Assembly (NCBI GenBank): GCA_964513275.1
Contig: CAZELN010000003.1
Span: 1 to 41,476 of the forward strand
DNA from: UBA12478 sp964513275
Lineage (GTDB): Bacteria; Patescibacteriota; Patescibacteriia; UBA9934; GWF2-40-263
Direction: 5' to 3'
Length of the DNA stretch: 41,476 nucleotides
Shown here: positions 13,084 to 19,836 of the stretch, piece by piece
Layout of the letters: every line of letters begins with the position of its first letter
Position numbering within the stretch: position 1 is the first letter of the stretch
Position numbers and translations under genes: made by a program
The notes under the pieces: model-generated
Databases searched by the model: none
Seen by the model: only the letters and a program-made list of their open reading frames with translations
What the model was told of the DNA's origin: nothing

Positions 13084-13112
13084 TTGCACCATACCCCCAG
13101 AGGGTATATGAT
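13084..13112 (+). promoter_or_regulatory. Promoter of the copper operon, leaderless, with embedded operator
   Basis: TTGCAC (13084-13089), a 17-base spacer and TATGAT (13107-13112) form the promoter. The csoR ATG at 13125 is 12 bases after the -10 box, so the leader should be about 5 nt. The spacer is almost filled by the operator at 13091-13107. Confidence 0.75.
13091..13107 (+). promoter_or_regulatory. CsoR-type operator
   Basis: ATACCC, CCAGA and GGGTAT form a perfect 6-bp inverted repeat with a G/C-rich centre, like the TACCCC...GGGGTA sites described for CsoR repressors. It lies between the -35 and -10 boxes, so bound CsoR would block RNA polymerase, and Cu(I) binding would release it. 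Confidence 0.8.
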
Positions 13113-13124
13113 GTACGCAACTTT

Positions 13125-13391
13125 ATGGAAAATCGAAACGCCAAAAGTCTCCTGCGTCGTCTCAATATTGTCGAGGGTCAGATTCGAGGCCTGCGCGAGC
13201 TCATCGCAAGCGGCGCGTATTGCATCGATGTCATCACCCAGACCTCCGCCGTCAAACAGGCGCTTTCCGGCGTCGAGGATATTCTCCTTGAGAATCATTT
13301 GAGCACCTGCGCCGTCAATCAGATCAAGAAGAGCAACGAAAAGAAGGCCGTCGACGAAATCATCAAGGTATATAAATTGAAACGTCGGTAG
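13125..13391 (+). CDS. csoR: Copper-sensing transcriptional repressor CsoR
   Basis: CsoR is a helical repressor that leaves DNA when Cu(I) binds. The 88 residues show the family start LLRRLNIVEGQIRGLRELI and the copper ligand set Cys33 (AYCID), His58 and Cys62 (NHLSTC). The C-x-H-x-C pattern separates it from the nickel sensor RcnR and the sulfur sensor CstR. It is the first gene of the copper operon and lies just downstream of a matching operator, so autoregulation is expected. The operon continues 2 bases after its stop. Confidence 0.92.
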   Translation: MENRNAKSLLRRLNIVEGQIRGLRELIASGAYCIDVITQTSAVKQALSGVEDILLENHLSTCAVNQIKKSNEKKAVDEIIKVYKLKRR

Positions 13392-13393
13392 AT

Positions 13394-13798
13394 ATGTTAT
13401 CGGCTTTCGCACCAATTATCGGACGCTTCCTCCTCATCCCCGTCGCGTTGAGCGGCGTGTGCTTGAGCATGTTGTTTGGCGTACCGATGGCTGGCGCGAT
13501 GGAGCCGACCCAACAAGTCATGTCCATCGATGATTTGGACAACCACTCAATGACTGTTGTCGAAGACCAAGGCGACAAGACGCAACCCGGATGCTGCACA
13601 ACCGTGCGGATGGAACATGATACTGAGGCGACGGCCCCGGATCACGGGAAAACGTCCGTCAACTTTCTCGTCGCCGACCTTCCGCGCGAAATATTTTCTT
13701 GGCAGATTGTTTACTTAAAATCGGCACAAACCACACGCAGCTACTCGCCTCCTCACCAACCATTTTCCCTGATCGGAACCATCATCAAACGCGAATAA
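13394..13798 (+). CDS. Small membrane-anchored or secreted protein of the copper operon
   Basis: This 134-residue protein begins 2 bases after csoR. The N-terminus has a strongly hydrophobic segment (FLLIPVALSGVCLSMLFG, residues about 12-29) followed by VPMAGAMEP, which looks like a signal peptide or anchor. The exported part contains PGCCTTVRMEHD and scattered His and Met residues that could hold copper. I recognise no named family. Its place between csoR and the HMA/DsbD_2 gene suggests a copper-binding or envelope role; this is inference. Confidence 0.7.
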   Translation: MLSAFAPIIGRFLLIPVALSGVCLSMLFGVPMAGAMEPTQQVMSIDDLDNHSMTVVEDQGDKTQPGCCTTVRMEHDTEATAPDHGKTSVNFLVADLPREIFSWQIVYLKSAQTTRSYSPPHQPFSLIGTIIKRE

Positions 13799-13845
13799 CA
13801 AACGATGCTCATTAAGGCTCAGTCTTAATTTTGTCGTTTGTTTTT
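13797..13845 (+). promoter_or_regulatory. Nested inverted repeats and T-run before the HMA-DsbD_2 gene
   Basis: AACAAACGA (13797-13805) pairs with TCGTTTGTT (13834-13842), and inside it ATTAAG (13811-13816) pairs with CTTAAT (13824-13829). The outer stem runs into TTTT just before ATG 13846. It could act as an attenuator, a partial terminator, a processing site or a translational gate within the operon. Confidence 0.45.
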
Positions 13846-15180
13846 ATGCATCAAAAAATCGTTCCCATTCGCGGCATGCACTGCCGCTCCTGCGAGTTAC
13901 TTCTTGAGGACGCCATTGGTGGAGTTCAGGGGGTCACGAAAGTGAAGGTGGACTTTCGCAAAGGCCGCGCGACCATCAATCACGGCTCGGACATCCCAAG
14001 CCAGAATGAAATCGCAAATGTCGTGAAACAGGCCGGATATGAAGTCGGCGAGCCGGGCAAGCTGCCTTGGATCACGAAGAACGCCACGGACTGGCGGTAC
14101 ATCATTTTCGGCTCGATATTCCTTGTCATTTTTTACTATGCCTTGCGTGGCACCGGGATCTTGGACTTCTCCCTCGACGAGAAAGATGTCACCACAACCT
14201 TCGCGTTGCTTCTTGGCATGGTCGCTGGCGTCTCCACCTGCATGGCGCTCGTCGGCGGACTCATCCTCGGGGTCGCCGCCCGACACGCGGAGCTGCATCC
14301 TGAAGCGACGCCGTGGCAGCAGTTCCGCCCGCATCTGTTCTTTAACGCCGGTCGCGTGCTCGGCTATGCGCTCCTTGGCGGCCTGCTCGGTACCCTTGGT
14401 GGATTCCTGCAAATCTCGGGCAGCGTTCTTGGCATTCTTACCCTCGCCGTTGGTGCGGTCATGATCGTGCTTGGTATTAAACTCACGAACCTTTCCCCGC
14501 GCATCTCCACAACTTCATTCACGCTTCCGTCTTCAGTCGCCCGCTTCCTCGGTCTCTCCGAACACCAAAAGGAATATAGTCACAAGGCATCAATGCTCAC
14601 CGGAGCGCTGACGTTCTTCCTGCCGTGCGGATTCACCCAAGCGATGCAATTGTATGCGATTAGTACCGGTGACTTCAAAACGGGTGCCATCGTCATGGGC
14701 GCGTTCGCGCTCGGAACGGCTCCCGCACTTCTCGGCATCGGCGGACTTTCGTCGATCATGAAAGGAACGGCGGCGCGAATGTTCTACACGGTCGTCGGCA
14801 TCATTGTTATCGTCTTCGGTGTCTACAACATCCAAAGCGCGATGGCCGTTCTTCCTGTCTCACAACCCACGGAGGAACTCAACTACACCCCAGCTAATGG
14901 AGGTTTTGAACAAGAAGACGTCCAAATTATCAAAATGACCCAATCCGCTTCCGGCTATTCCCCGAAGACCTTGCGCGTCAAAGCGGGCATTCCCGTACGT
15001 TGGGTAATCACGTCCGAGTCGTCATTCACCTGCGCCTCGAGCATTGTAGTGCCGTCTCTTGGAATCCGCACGAACCTGAAGAAAGGCGAAAACGTCATTG
15101 AGTTCACCCCGACTGAAAAAGGATCCATCCCATATTCCTGCTCGATGGGGATGTATCGCGGAACTATTCTTGTTGAATAA
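13846..15180 (+). CDS. HMA - DsbD_2/SafE-like membrane domain - cupredoxin fusion protein
   Basis: This protein of about 444 residues joins three parts. First is an N-terminal heavy-metal-associated domain with GMHCRSCE (residues about 1-70). Next is a six-helix membrane domain of the DsbD_2/TauE-SafE-like type, with STCMALVGGLILG and LTFFLPCGFTQAMQ, each carrying a Cys. Last is a C-terminal cupredoxin-like domain with YSPKTLRVKAGIPVRW, SSFTCASS and YSCSMGMYRG, whose Cys and Met residues fit copper ligands. Such fusions are known in copper loci, where they are thought to move copper or electrons across the membrane. ATG 13846 is preferred over an in-frame TTG at 13831 inside the hairpin. Confidence 0.85.
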   Translation: MHQKIVPIRGMHCRSCELLLEDAIGGVQGVTKVKVDFRKGRATINHGSDIPSQNEIANVVKQAGYEVGEPGKLPWITKNATDWRYIIFGSIFLVIFYYALRGTGILDFSLDEKDVTTTFALLLGMVAGVSTCMALVGGLILGVAARHAELHPEATPWQQFRPHLFFNAGRVLGYALLGGLLGTLGGFLQISGSVLGILTLAVGAVMIVLGIKLTNLSPRISTTSFTLPSSVARFLGLSEHQKEYSHKASMLTGALTFFLPCGFTQAMQLYAISTGDFKTGAIVMGAFALGTAPALLGIGGLSSIMKGTAARMFYTVVGIIVIVFGVYNIQSAMAVLPVSQPTEELNYTPANGGFEQEDVQIIKMTQSASGYSPKTLRVKAGIPVRWVITSESSFTCASSIVVPSLGIRTNLKKGENVIEFTPTEKGSIPYSCSMGMYRGTILVE

Positions 15181-15186
15181 CCTCAT

Positions 15187-15393
15187 ATGCGTGAACTTAC
15201 TTTCACCATCACCAACCTAACCTGCGACGCGTGCATTAAATTGTCTACGATGGCGCTTCGGAAGTTACCCGGAGTCACGGACGTGTCCGTTGAACTTTCG
15301 AACGGCGCGGCTCGTGTCGCGTCGACGGAACCGATCAATCCAAGCGTCATCACGGAAGTGCTGAAGGCTAAGGGCTACGAGGTCGCATTCTAA
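15187..15393 (+). CDS. CopZ-like copper chaperone (single HMA domain)
   Basis: The 68-residue protein is a single ferredoxin-fold HMA domain. The metal site is NLTCDACIK, and GVTDVSVEL and the end ITEVLKAKGYEVAF match the fold. CopZ-type chaperones carry Cu(I) to CopA in the cytoplasm. It starts 6 bases after the fusion gene and ends 10 bases before the ATPase gene, so the three are co-transcribed. Confidence 0.85.
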   Translation: MRELTFTITNLTCDACIKLSTMALRKLPGVTDVSVELSNGAARVASTEPINPSVITEVLKAKGYEVAF

Positions 15394-15403
15394 CCTTACA
15401 TGT

Positions 15404-18109
15404 ATGAATAAAACATTCCGCGTTTCCGGGATGCATTGCGCGTCCTGCGAAACGCTTATCAACGAGGAGGTCAAGGAAATCCCTGGAGTGAGCGACGTCT
15501 CGACTAACGCTAAGGACGGCATTTGTCACGTGACGATGAGTTATGACGTTGCTGACGATGCGATTCTGGTTGCCATCAAGACCGCCGGGTATGATGCCGT
15601 ACGAGAAACAATACTCGCAGAAGAACCTCTGGCGGACATCGCACACTCTTTGCGTTCCATTGCGTCTTTCCTCCAGCGCGATTCTTTGACATCGCCAACG
15701 ATTAAGATTCCGACAGAACACGTATTCGTCCGTCACACGGCTGAGCCGGAAAACGAGAGGAAGGCGACGTTTATGCTGAGCGGCATGCACTGCACATCTT
15801 GCGCGGGAGTGATCACCAAGAGTATCAAGAAGCTGCCAGGTGTCGCCGACGCACAGGTGAGCTTCGCGGCGGAGAAAGCTCGCGTCACCTTCGACCCCCG
15901 ACAGACCAACGAGTCCGCGATCATCGCGCAGGTGAAGAAGGCCGGATATCGCGCTGGAATCGCGGGCAGCGCGAATCCGGACGAGGAGCGCGCCCGACGA
16001 CATCAGGAAATCAAGTCGTACTGGAACAAATTCATTATCGGAGCCATCTTGTCTCTGCCGATGCTCTATTTCATGTTCCTCGACTTTTTCTCGTTCCTTC
16101 CGGGACGGGCGTTCCTGCTCCCGCTTGTCGGCATCATCTCCCTCGTGCTTGCGACTCCGGTACAAATCCTCCTTGGCGCGGGATTCTACAAAGGGATGTG
16201 GTCGAGTCTGCGTATGCGGACGTTCAACATGGATAGCCTGATCGCGATAGGCACGAGCGCGGCGTTCATTTACAGCGTGGTGAATTTCCTCGTCTATGCG
16301 TTCACGAATAATTCCGTCCTTGGTGTAGGTGGCGAGAAGATACCTGAATTGTACTTCGAGACGGCGGCATTTCTCATCACCTTCGTGCTGATGGGCAAGT
16401 GGCTTGAAAGCAAGGCCAAGGGACAGACGTCCGACGCCGTTCGCAAGCTCATGGACTTGCAGGCCAAGACCGCTCGCGTGCTTCGCGACGGGAAACCGTT
16501 CGACGTTCCGATCGGTGACGTCGTGGAGGGCGACATCGTCGTCGTCCGTCCGGGCGAGAAAGTTCCGGTTGACGGCAACCTCGTTGACGGAAGCTCAGCT
16601 GTCGACGAATCCATGCTGACCGGCGAAAGCATTCCTGTTGAAAAGCATCCCGGCGACAAAGTTATTGGTGCGACAGTGAACAAGAATGGCAGCTTCGAGT
16701 TCCGCGCCACCAACATCGGTTCGGAAACGGTGCTCGCGCAGATCATCCGTCTCGTCGAGGAGGCGCAGGGTTCCCGCGCCCCGATCCAAGCGTTCGCCGA
16801 CCGCATCTCCGCGAAGTTTGTTCCGGCAGTGATTTTGATCGCGATCGCCACGTTCCTCGTTTGGTTTTTCCTGCTCGGCTCGACGCTTAGTTTTGCGCTG
16901 ATGGCGTTCACGGCCGTAATCGTCATCGCATGCCCGTGCGCCCTTGGTCTCGCGACGCCGACGGCAATTATGGTGGCGACCGGTAAGGGCGCGCAAAATG
17001 GAATCCTTATTAAGGGCGGCGAACCACTGGAAGCCGCATGTAAGGTACGCGCGATCATCTTCGACAAAACAGGCACGCTCACCAAAGGCAAACCAGAGGT
17101 GACGGACGTGCTCACGGTAGGATCGCACGATGAGGACGAAGTGATGGAAATTGCGGCCGGGCTTGAAGCGAAGTCAGAGCACCCACTCGCCGAGGCAATC
17201 TGCCGGTATGCGCAGGAAGAATCGCTAACTTCGGCGCAGGTTGCGAACTTCCAAGCCGTTCCCGGTCACGGCGTGCGCGGCGACGTGGACGGCGTGACGT
17301 ACTACTTCGGCAATAGAAAGCTGATGGCAACGCTCGGATTGGACGCGCATCGCTTGGAGCGAAAGATGCGACGACTGGAGGAGGAAGGCAAAACGGCGAT
17401 GTTGCTCGCGAACGCGAATGAGGTGATCGGCATCATTGCCGTGGCCGATGCCATCAAAGCGACCACGCCAGTAGCAGTTGCTTCTCTAAAGCGCATGGGT
17501 CTCACGGTCTACATGATTACCGGCGACAACATGCGCACGGCCTCGGCCATTGCGCGTCAGGCAGGGATTGAGGAACAGTACATCCGCGCCGAAGTCTTGC
17601 CAGAAGACAAGGCAAACGAAGTGAAGAAAATTCAGGCGACAGGAATCAAAGTCGCCATGGTCGGCGACGGCTTGAACGACGCTCCAGCGTTGGCGCAGGC
17701 GGACGTCGGCATCGCCATGGGAAGTGGCACGGACGTGGCTATGGAAGCGGGTGGTATCGTCCTCATGAAGTCTGATCTCCAGGATGTCGTCTCCGCCATT
17801 CAGTTGAGTCGTGAGACGCTCGGAAAGATTAAACAGAACCTGTTCTTCTCGCTATTTTACAACGTCATTGGTATCCCGATTGCCGCCCGCGTCTTCATCG
17901 GCCTCGGCATCGTGCTGCGTCCGGAGCTTGCCGGTCTTGCTATGGCGCTCAGCTCGGTGTCGGTGGTGTCCAACTCGATCCTTCTGCGTCGGTTCCGCCC
18001 GAACCATCGCAATTGGATCTCGACGTTCGCCCCTGTGGTTATGACGGTGACCTTCACTATTGCGTTCATCTTGCTAGCAAGGGTGAGCGTGGTGATGGCG
18101 GCGGGATAA
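15404..18109 (+). CDS. copA: Copper-exporting P1B-type ATPase CopA
   Basis: CopA pumps Cu(I) out of the cytoplasm using ATP. The 901-residue protein has two N-terminal HMA domains with GMHCASCE and GMHCTSCA, separated by an unusual linker of about 45 residues. Eight membrane helices follow, with the transport motif CPCALG (near residue 511). The TGES loop is present (MLTGESIPVEK), as are the phosphorylation site DKTGTLTKG (Asp554), the HP nucleotide motif SEHPLAEAI, TGDN and the hinge GDGLNDAPAL. The CPC motif and HMA domains indicate Cu(I)/Ag(I). It is the last gene of the csoR operon. Confidence 0.96.
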   Translation: MNKTFRVSGMHCASCETLINEEVKEIPGVSDVSTNAKDGICHVTMSYDVADDAILVAIKTAGYDAVRETILAEEPLADIAHSLRSIASFLQRDSLTSPTIKIPTEHVFVRHTAEPENERKATFMLSGMHCTSCAGVITKSIKKLPGVADAQVSFAAEKARVTFDPRQTNESAIIAQVKKAGYRAGIAGSANPDEERARRHQEIKSYWNKFIIGAILSLPMLYFMFLDFFSFLPGRAFLLPLVGIISLVLATPVQILLGAGFYKGMWSSLRMRTFNMDSLIAIGTSAAFIYSVVNFLVYAFTNNSVLGVGGEKIPELYFETAAFLITFVLMGKWLESKAKGQTSDAVRKLMDLQAKTARVLRDGKPFDVPIGDVVEGDIVVVRPGEKVPVDGNLVDGSSAVDESMLTGESIPVEKHPGDKVIGATVNKNGSFEFRATNIGSETVLAQIIRLVEEAQGSRAPIQAFADRISAKFVPAVILIAIATFLVWFFLLGSTLSFALMAFTAVIVIACPCALGLATPTAIMVATGKGAQNGILIKGGEPLEAACKVRAIIFDKTGTLTKGKPEVTDVLTVGSHDEDEVMEIAAGLEAKSEHPLAEAICRYAQEESLTSAQVANFQAVPGHGVRGDVDGVTYYFGNRKLMATLGLDAHRLERKMRRLEEEGKTAMLLANANEVIGIIAVADAIKATTPVAVASLKRMGLTVYMITGDNMRTASAIARQAGIEEQYIRAEVLPEDKANEVKKIQATGIKVAMVGDGLNDAPALAQADVGIAMGSGTDVAMEAGGIVLMKSDLQDVVSAIQLSRETLGKIKQNLFFSLFYNVIGIPIAARVFIGLGIVLRPELAGLAMALSSVSVVSNSILLRRFRPNHRNWISTFAPVVMTVTFTIAFILLARVSVVMAAG

Positions 18110-18129
18110 CTCCGCCAACTCCGGCAGAT

Positions 18130-18158
18130 AGAAAAGCAGTCCTCGCGGCTGCTTTTCT
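18130..18158. terminator. Terminator after copA, bidirectional
   Basis: AGAAAAGCAG, loop TCCTCGCGG and CTGCTTTTCT form a perfect 10-bp stem with a T-run inside the 3' arm. It separates the copper operon from the convergent membrane-gene cluster. Confidence 0.8.
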
Positions 18159-18181
18159 AATCCGACAAAATTACGGAGCAC

Positions 18182-18952
18182 TTATAGCCGCGCCGGGAAA
18201 ACTCTTATTCTTCGCAAGCAAATAATCGCATAGGTTATCATAAATCCAAATGGAACCAGCGACACGAATAGTCCGAGCTGTTCACTGGGTATGTCTGTGA
18301 CAGGGCTGGTATTCAGGTGTGGGAACGAGTGGAAGAGGACGAAAAACATACCGAGCGTGAAAACCCTGGCCTGAAGCCAGCGGTCTTTGTTCACGAAACC
18401 GATCACCAAGGCAGATCCGAGTACGGCGATGTGTGCCACGGAAGATTGGAATCCAAAATTGAGATAAACGAACGCCCAATTCCACAGCGTATACCCGATG
18501 ATCCACGGCAAGGTCATTCCGCTCCAATACAAGTCCTTGAATTTCCCGATCCTGTCGATGTGCACGGTGCGTAGTTTTTCCAGCGTCGCGATGAGCAAGA
18601 AACCGGCGACGGCGTTGAGATAATTTCCGATCCCGCCGGACGACGCATCCCTGACAACCGCTTCGAGGATATTCACCGCAAGGAACGCATACGTCACCCA
18701 TTGGACGAGTTTGGTGTCTTTCCCAAGCCTTGTGGTTCTAAAAATAGAAAGGACGGCGATCCCGCTTGCAATGGAGAATACCTTCGCCCAGGGAAACCAA
18801 TCTACGGCGTCAAACAGCAATATCCAACAGGAGAACAGCACCGCCGACACAATGGAAAAGAACGCCAGCGAAAATCGCGGATAGCGGTGAAAGATCTCCT
18901 CGGTAACGATGAGCCCAACGAAGAGAAGCAGGGTGTAGAGGACTATAGCCAT
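18182..18952 (-). CDS. Polytopic membrane protein of unknown function
   Basis: The 256-residue protein has about seven or eight hydrophobic helices, for example IVLYTLLLFVGLIVTEE, FSIVSAVLFSCWILLFDAV, YLNAVAGFLLIATLEKL and LVPFGFMITYAIICL. Between helices are short charged loops. No catalytic motif is clear. It overlaps the preceding 74-residue gene by 10 bases and is the last gene of a four-gene minus-strand cluster facing the copper operon. The family is not recognised with confidence (a DUF-type membrane protein). Confidence 0.75.
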   Translation of the reverse strand: MAIVLYTLLLFVGLIVTEEIFHRYPRFSLAFFSIVSAVLFSCWILLFDAVDWFPWAKVFSIASGIAVLSIFRTTRLGKDTKLVQWVTYAFLAVNILEAVVRDASSGGIGNYLNAVAGFLLIATLEKLRTVHIDRIGKFKDLYWSGMTLPWIIGYTLWNWAFVYLNFGFQSSVAHIAVLGSALVIGFVNKDRWLQARVFTLGMFFVLFHSFPHLNTSPVTDIPSEQLGLFVSLVPFGFMITYAIICLRRIRVFPARL

Positions 18953-19167
18953 TTTCCGTTTTTCTCAAGCATCATGTGATGAATGGTCGCGGCTTGAATC
19001 CAAATGGCAGCGAGAAGGGACGTGATGGAGCACAGCAGCATAATCTCCCTCGTCATACCGAACCAGATGACATCTGTCGGCCAGACGAGCACCGCGAAGG
19101 CAGACATACCAATGCCAATCAATCCGAAGGCCACACTAAAGACATGGAGCAGTTGTGAAAATTTCAT
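18943..19167 (-). CDS. Small two-helix membrane protein
   Basis: The 74-residue protein has two hydrophobic helices (SVAFGLIGIGMSAFAVLVW and REIMLLCSITSLLAAIW), followed by IQAATIHHMMLEK. The HHMM stretch could bind a metal, but this is speculative. It is coupled by a 10-base overlap to the downstream polytopic protein. The family is not recognised. Confidence 0.65.
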   Translation of the reverse strand: MKFSQLLHVFSVAFGLIGIGMSAFAVLVWPTDVIWFGMTREIMLLCSITSLLAAIWIQAATIHHMMLEKNGKWL

Positions 19168-19174
19168 AAACTTT

Positions 19175-19186
19175 CGTTAGCTAACG
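19175..19186. promoter_or_regulatory. Perfect 12-bp palindrome between two cluster genes
   Basis: CGTTAGCTAACG is a perfect palindrome in the 19-base gap between the Met-rich gene and the two-helix gene. It may be an operator half-site pair or a small RNA hairpin. Confidence 0.35.
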
Positions 19187-19516
19187 TTATTGTCCCATCA
19201 TCTGCATCATGCTTCCGCCGCGTCCGTTCATCTCCTGTCCATTGCTTTGCATCATGCTTCCGCTTTCATTCAACTCCTGCCCCTGCTGCATCATTTCCTG
19301 ATCGTTGTATGTCCCGCCTTTGTCGATCATCATCTGACCGGCCGTCATCATCATGCTTCCTGCCTGCATCATGCTAGAGCCGTTGTCGCTCATCATGGAG
19401 GCGGATGTGCGCATGTAGTCCGTTGAGAACGGGTTGGATGAGTTCGCTACGGCGTATCCGCCGAAGCCGCCGATCACGAGGGCGATAAGAACGCCGAGAA
19501 TAAGTTTGTTGTCCAT
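19187..19516 (-). CDS. Met-rich exported protein
   Basis: The 109-residue protein starts at ATG 19516, one base after the upstream stop, and begins MDNKLILGVLIALVIGGFGG, a signal anchor. The exported part is extraordinarily rich in methionine (about 20 of 109 residues) in repeated SMM/QMM units such as SMMQAGSMMMTAGQMM and GGSMMQMMGQ. Met-rich repeats of this kind bind Cu(I) or Ag(I) in periplasmic copper proteins. Apart from the anchor and repeats no domain is recognised. Its position facing the copper operon supports a copper-buffering role. Confidence 0.75.
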   Translation of the reverse strand: MDNKLILGVLIALVIGGFGGYAVANSSNPFSTDYMRTSASMMSDNGSSMMQAGSMMMTAGQMMIDKGGTYNDQEMMQQGQELNESGSMMQSNGQEMNGRGGSMMQMMGQ

Positions 19517-19517
19517 A

Positions 19518-19784
19518 TTATTTGCCTTTGCAGCAATCCTTGTGGAACGCATGAAAAATCGCCGAGCCAACGAAGCCATACACAAAGCTCAACACGCCGC
19601 CCCACACGATGCTTCCGATGCCGTATCCTTGAAACCCTGGGAATAAAAGTTTCAGCGAGAGCAGATGGTGCGCGAGCACGTCGGCACCGTACGGATACAC
19701 TTTCGGCCAGACAAGGCAAAGGACGTACAAGAGCACGAAAAAACCGGCAACACGGACTGCGTGTGACGTTGCTGGAGTCGTCAT
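19518..19784 (-). CDS. Small membrane protein, DUF5676-like
   Basis: The 88-residue protein has two hydrophobic segments (VAGFFVLLYVLCLVWPKVY and SIVWGGVLSFVYGFVG) and a C-terminal AIFHAFHKDCCKGK with a Cys pair and His residues. The pattern resembles small membrane proteins (DUF5676) often found beside copper genes, but that match is from memory. It opens the four-gene minus-strand cluster behind its own promoter. Confidence 0.7.
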   Translation of the reverse strand: MTTPATSHAVRVAGFFVLLYVLCLVWPKVYPYGADVLAHHLLSLKLLFPGFQGYGIGSIVWGGVLSFVYGFVGSAIFHAFHKDCCKGK

Positions 19785-19798
19785 ACAAATAAGTTAGG

Positions 19799-19831
19799 GG
19801 CCATAAGATGGCCGATGACTTTATTATAACA
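19799..19831 (-). promoter_or_regulatory. Extended -10 promoter and palindrome for the Met-rich cluster
   Basis: On the minus strand TGTTATAAT (19831-19823) is an extended, consensus -10 box; no clear -35 box is present. Just downstream GGCCAT, AAG and ATGGCC (19799-19813) form a perfect inverted repeat at about the transcription start, placed like an operator. The box overlaps the region immediately after gyrA. Confidence 0.55.
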
Positions 19832-19836
19832 CTCTT

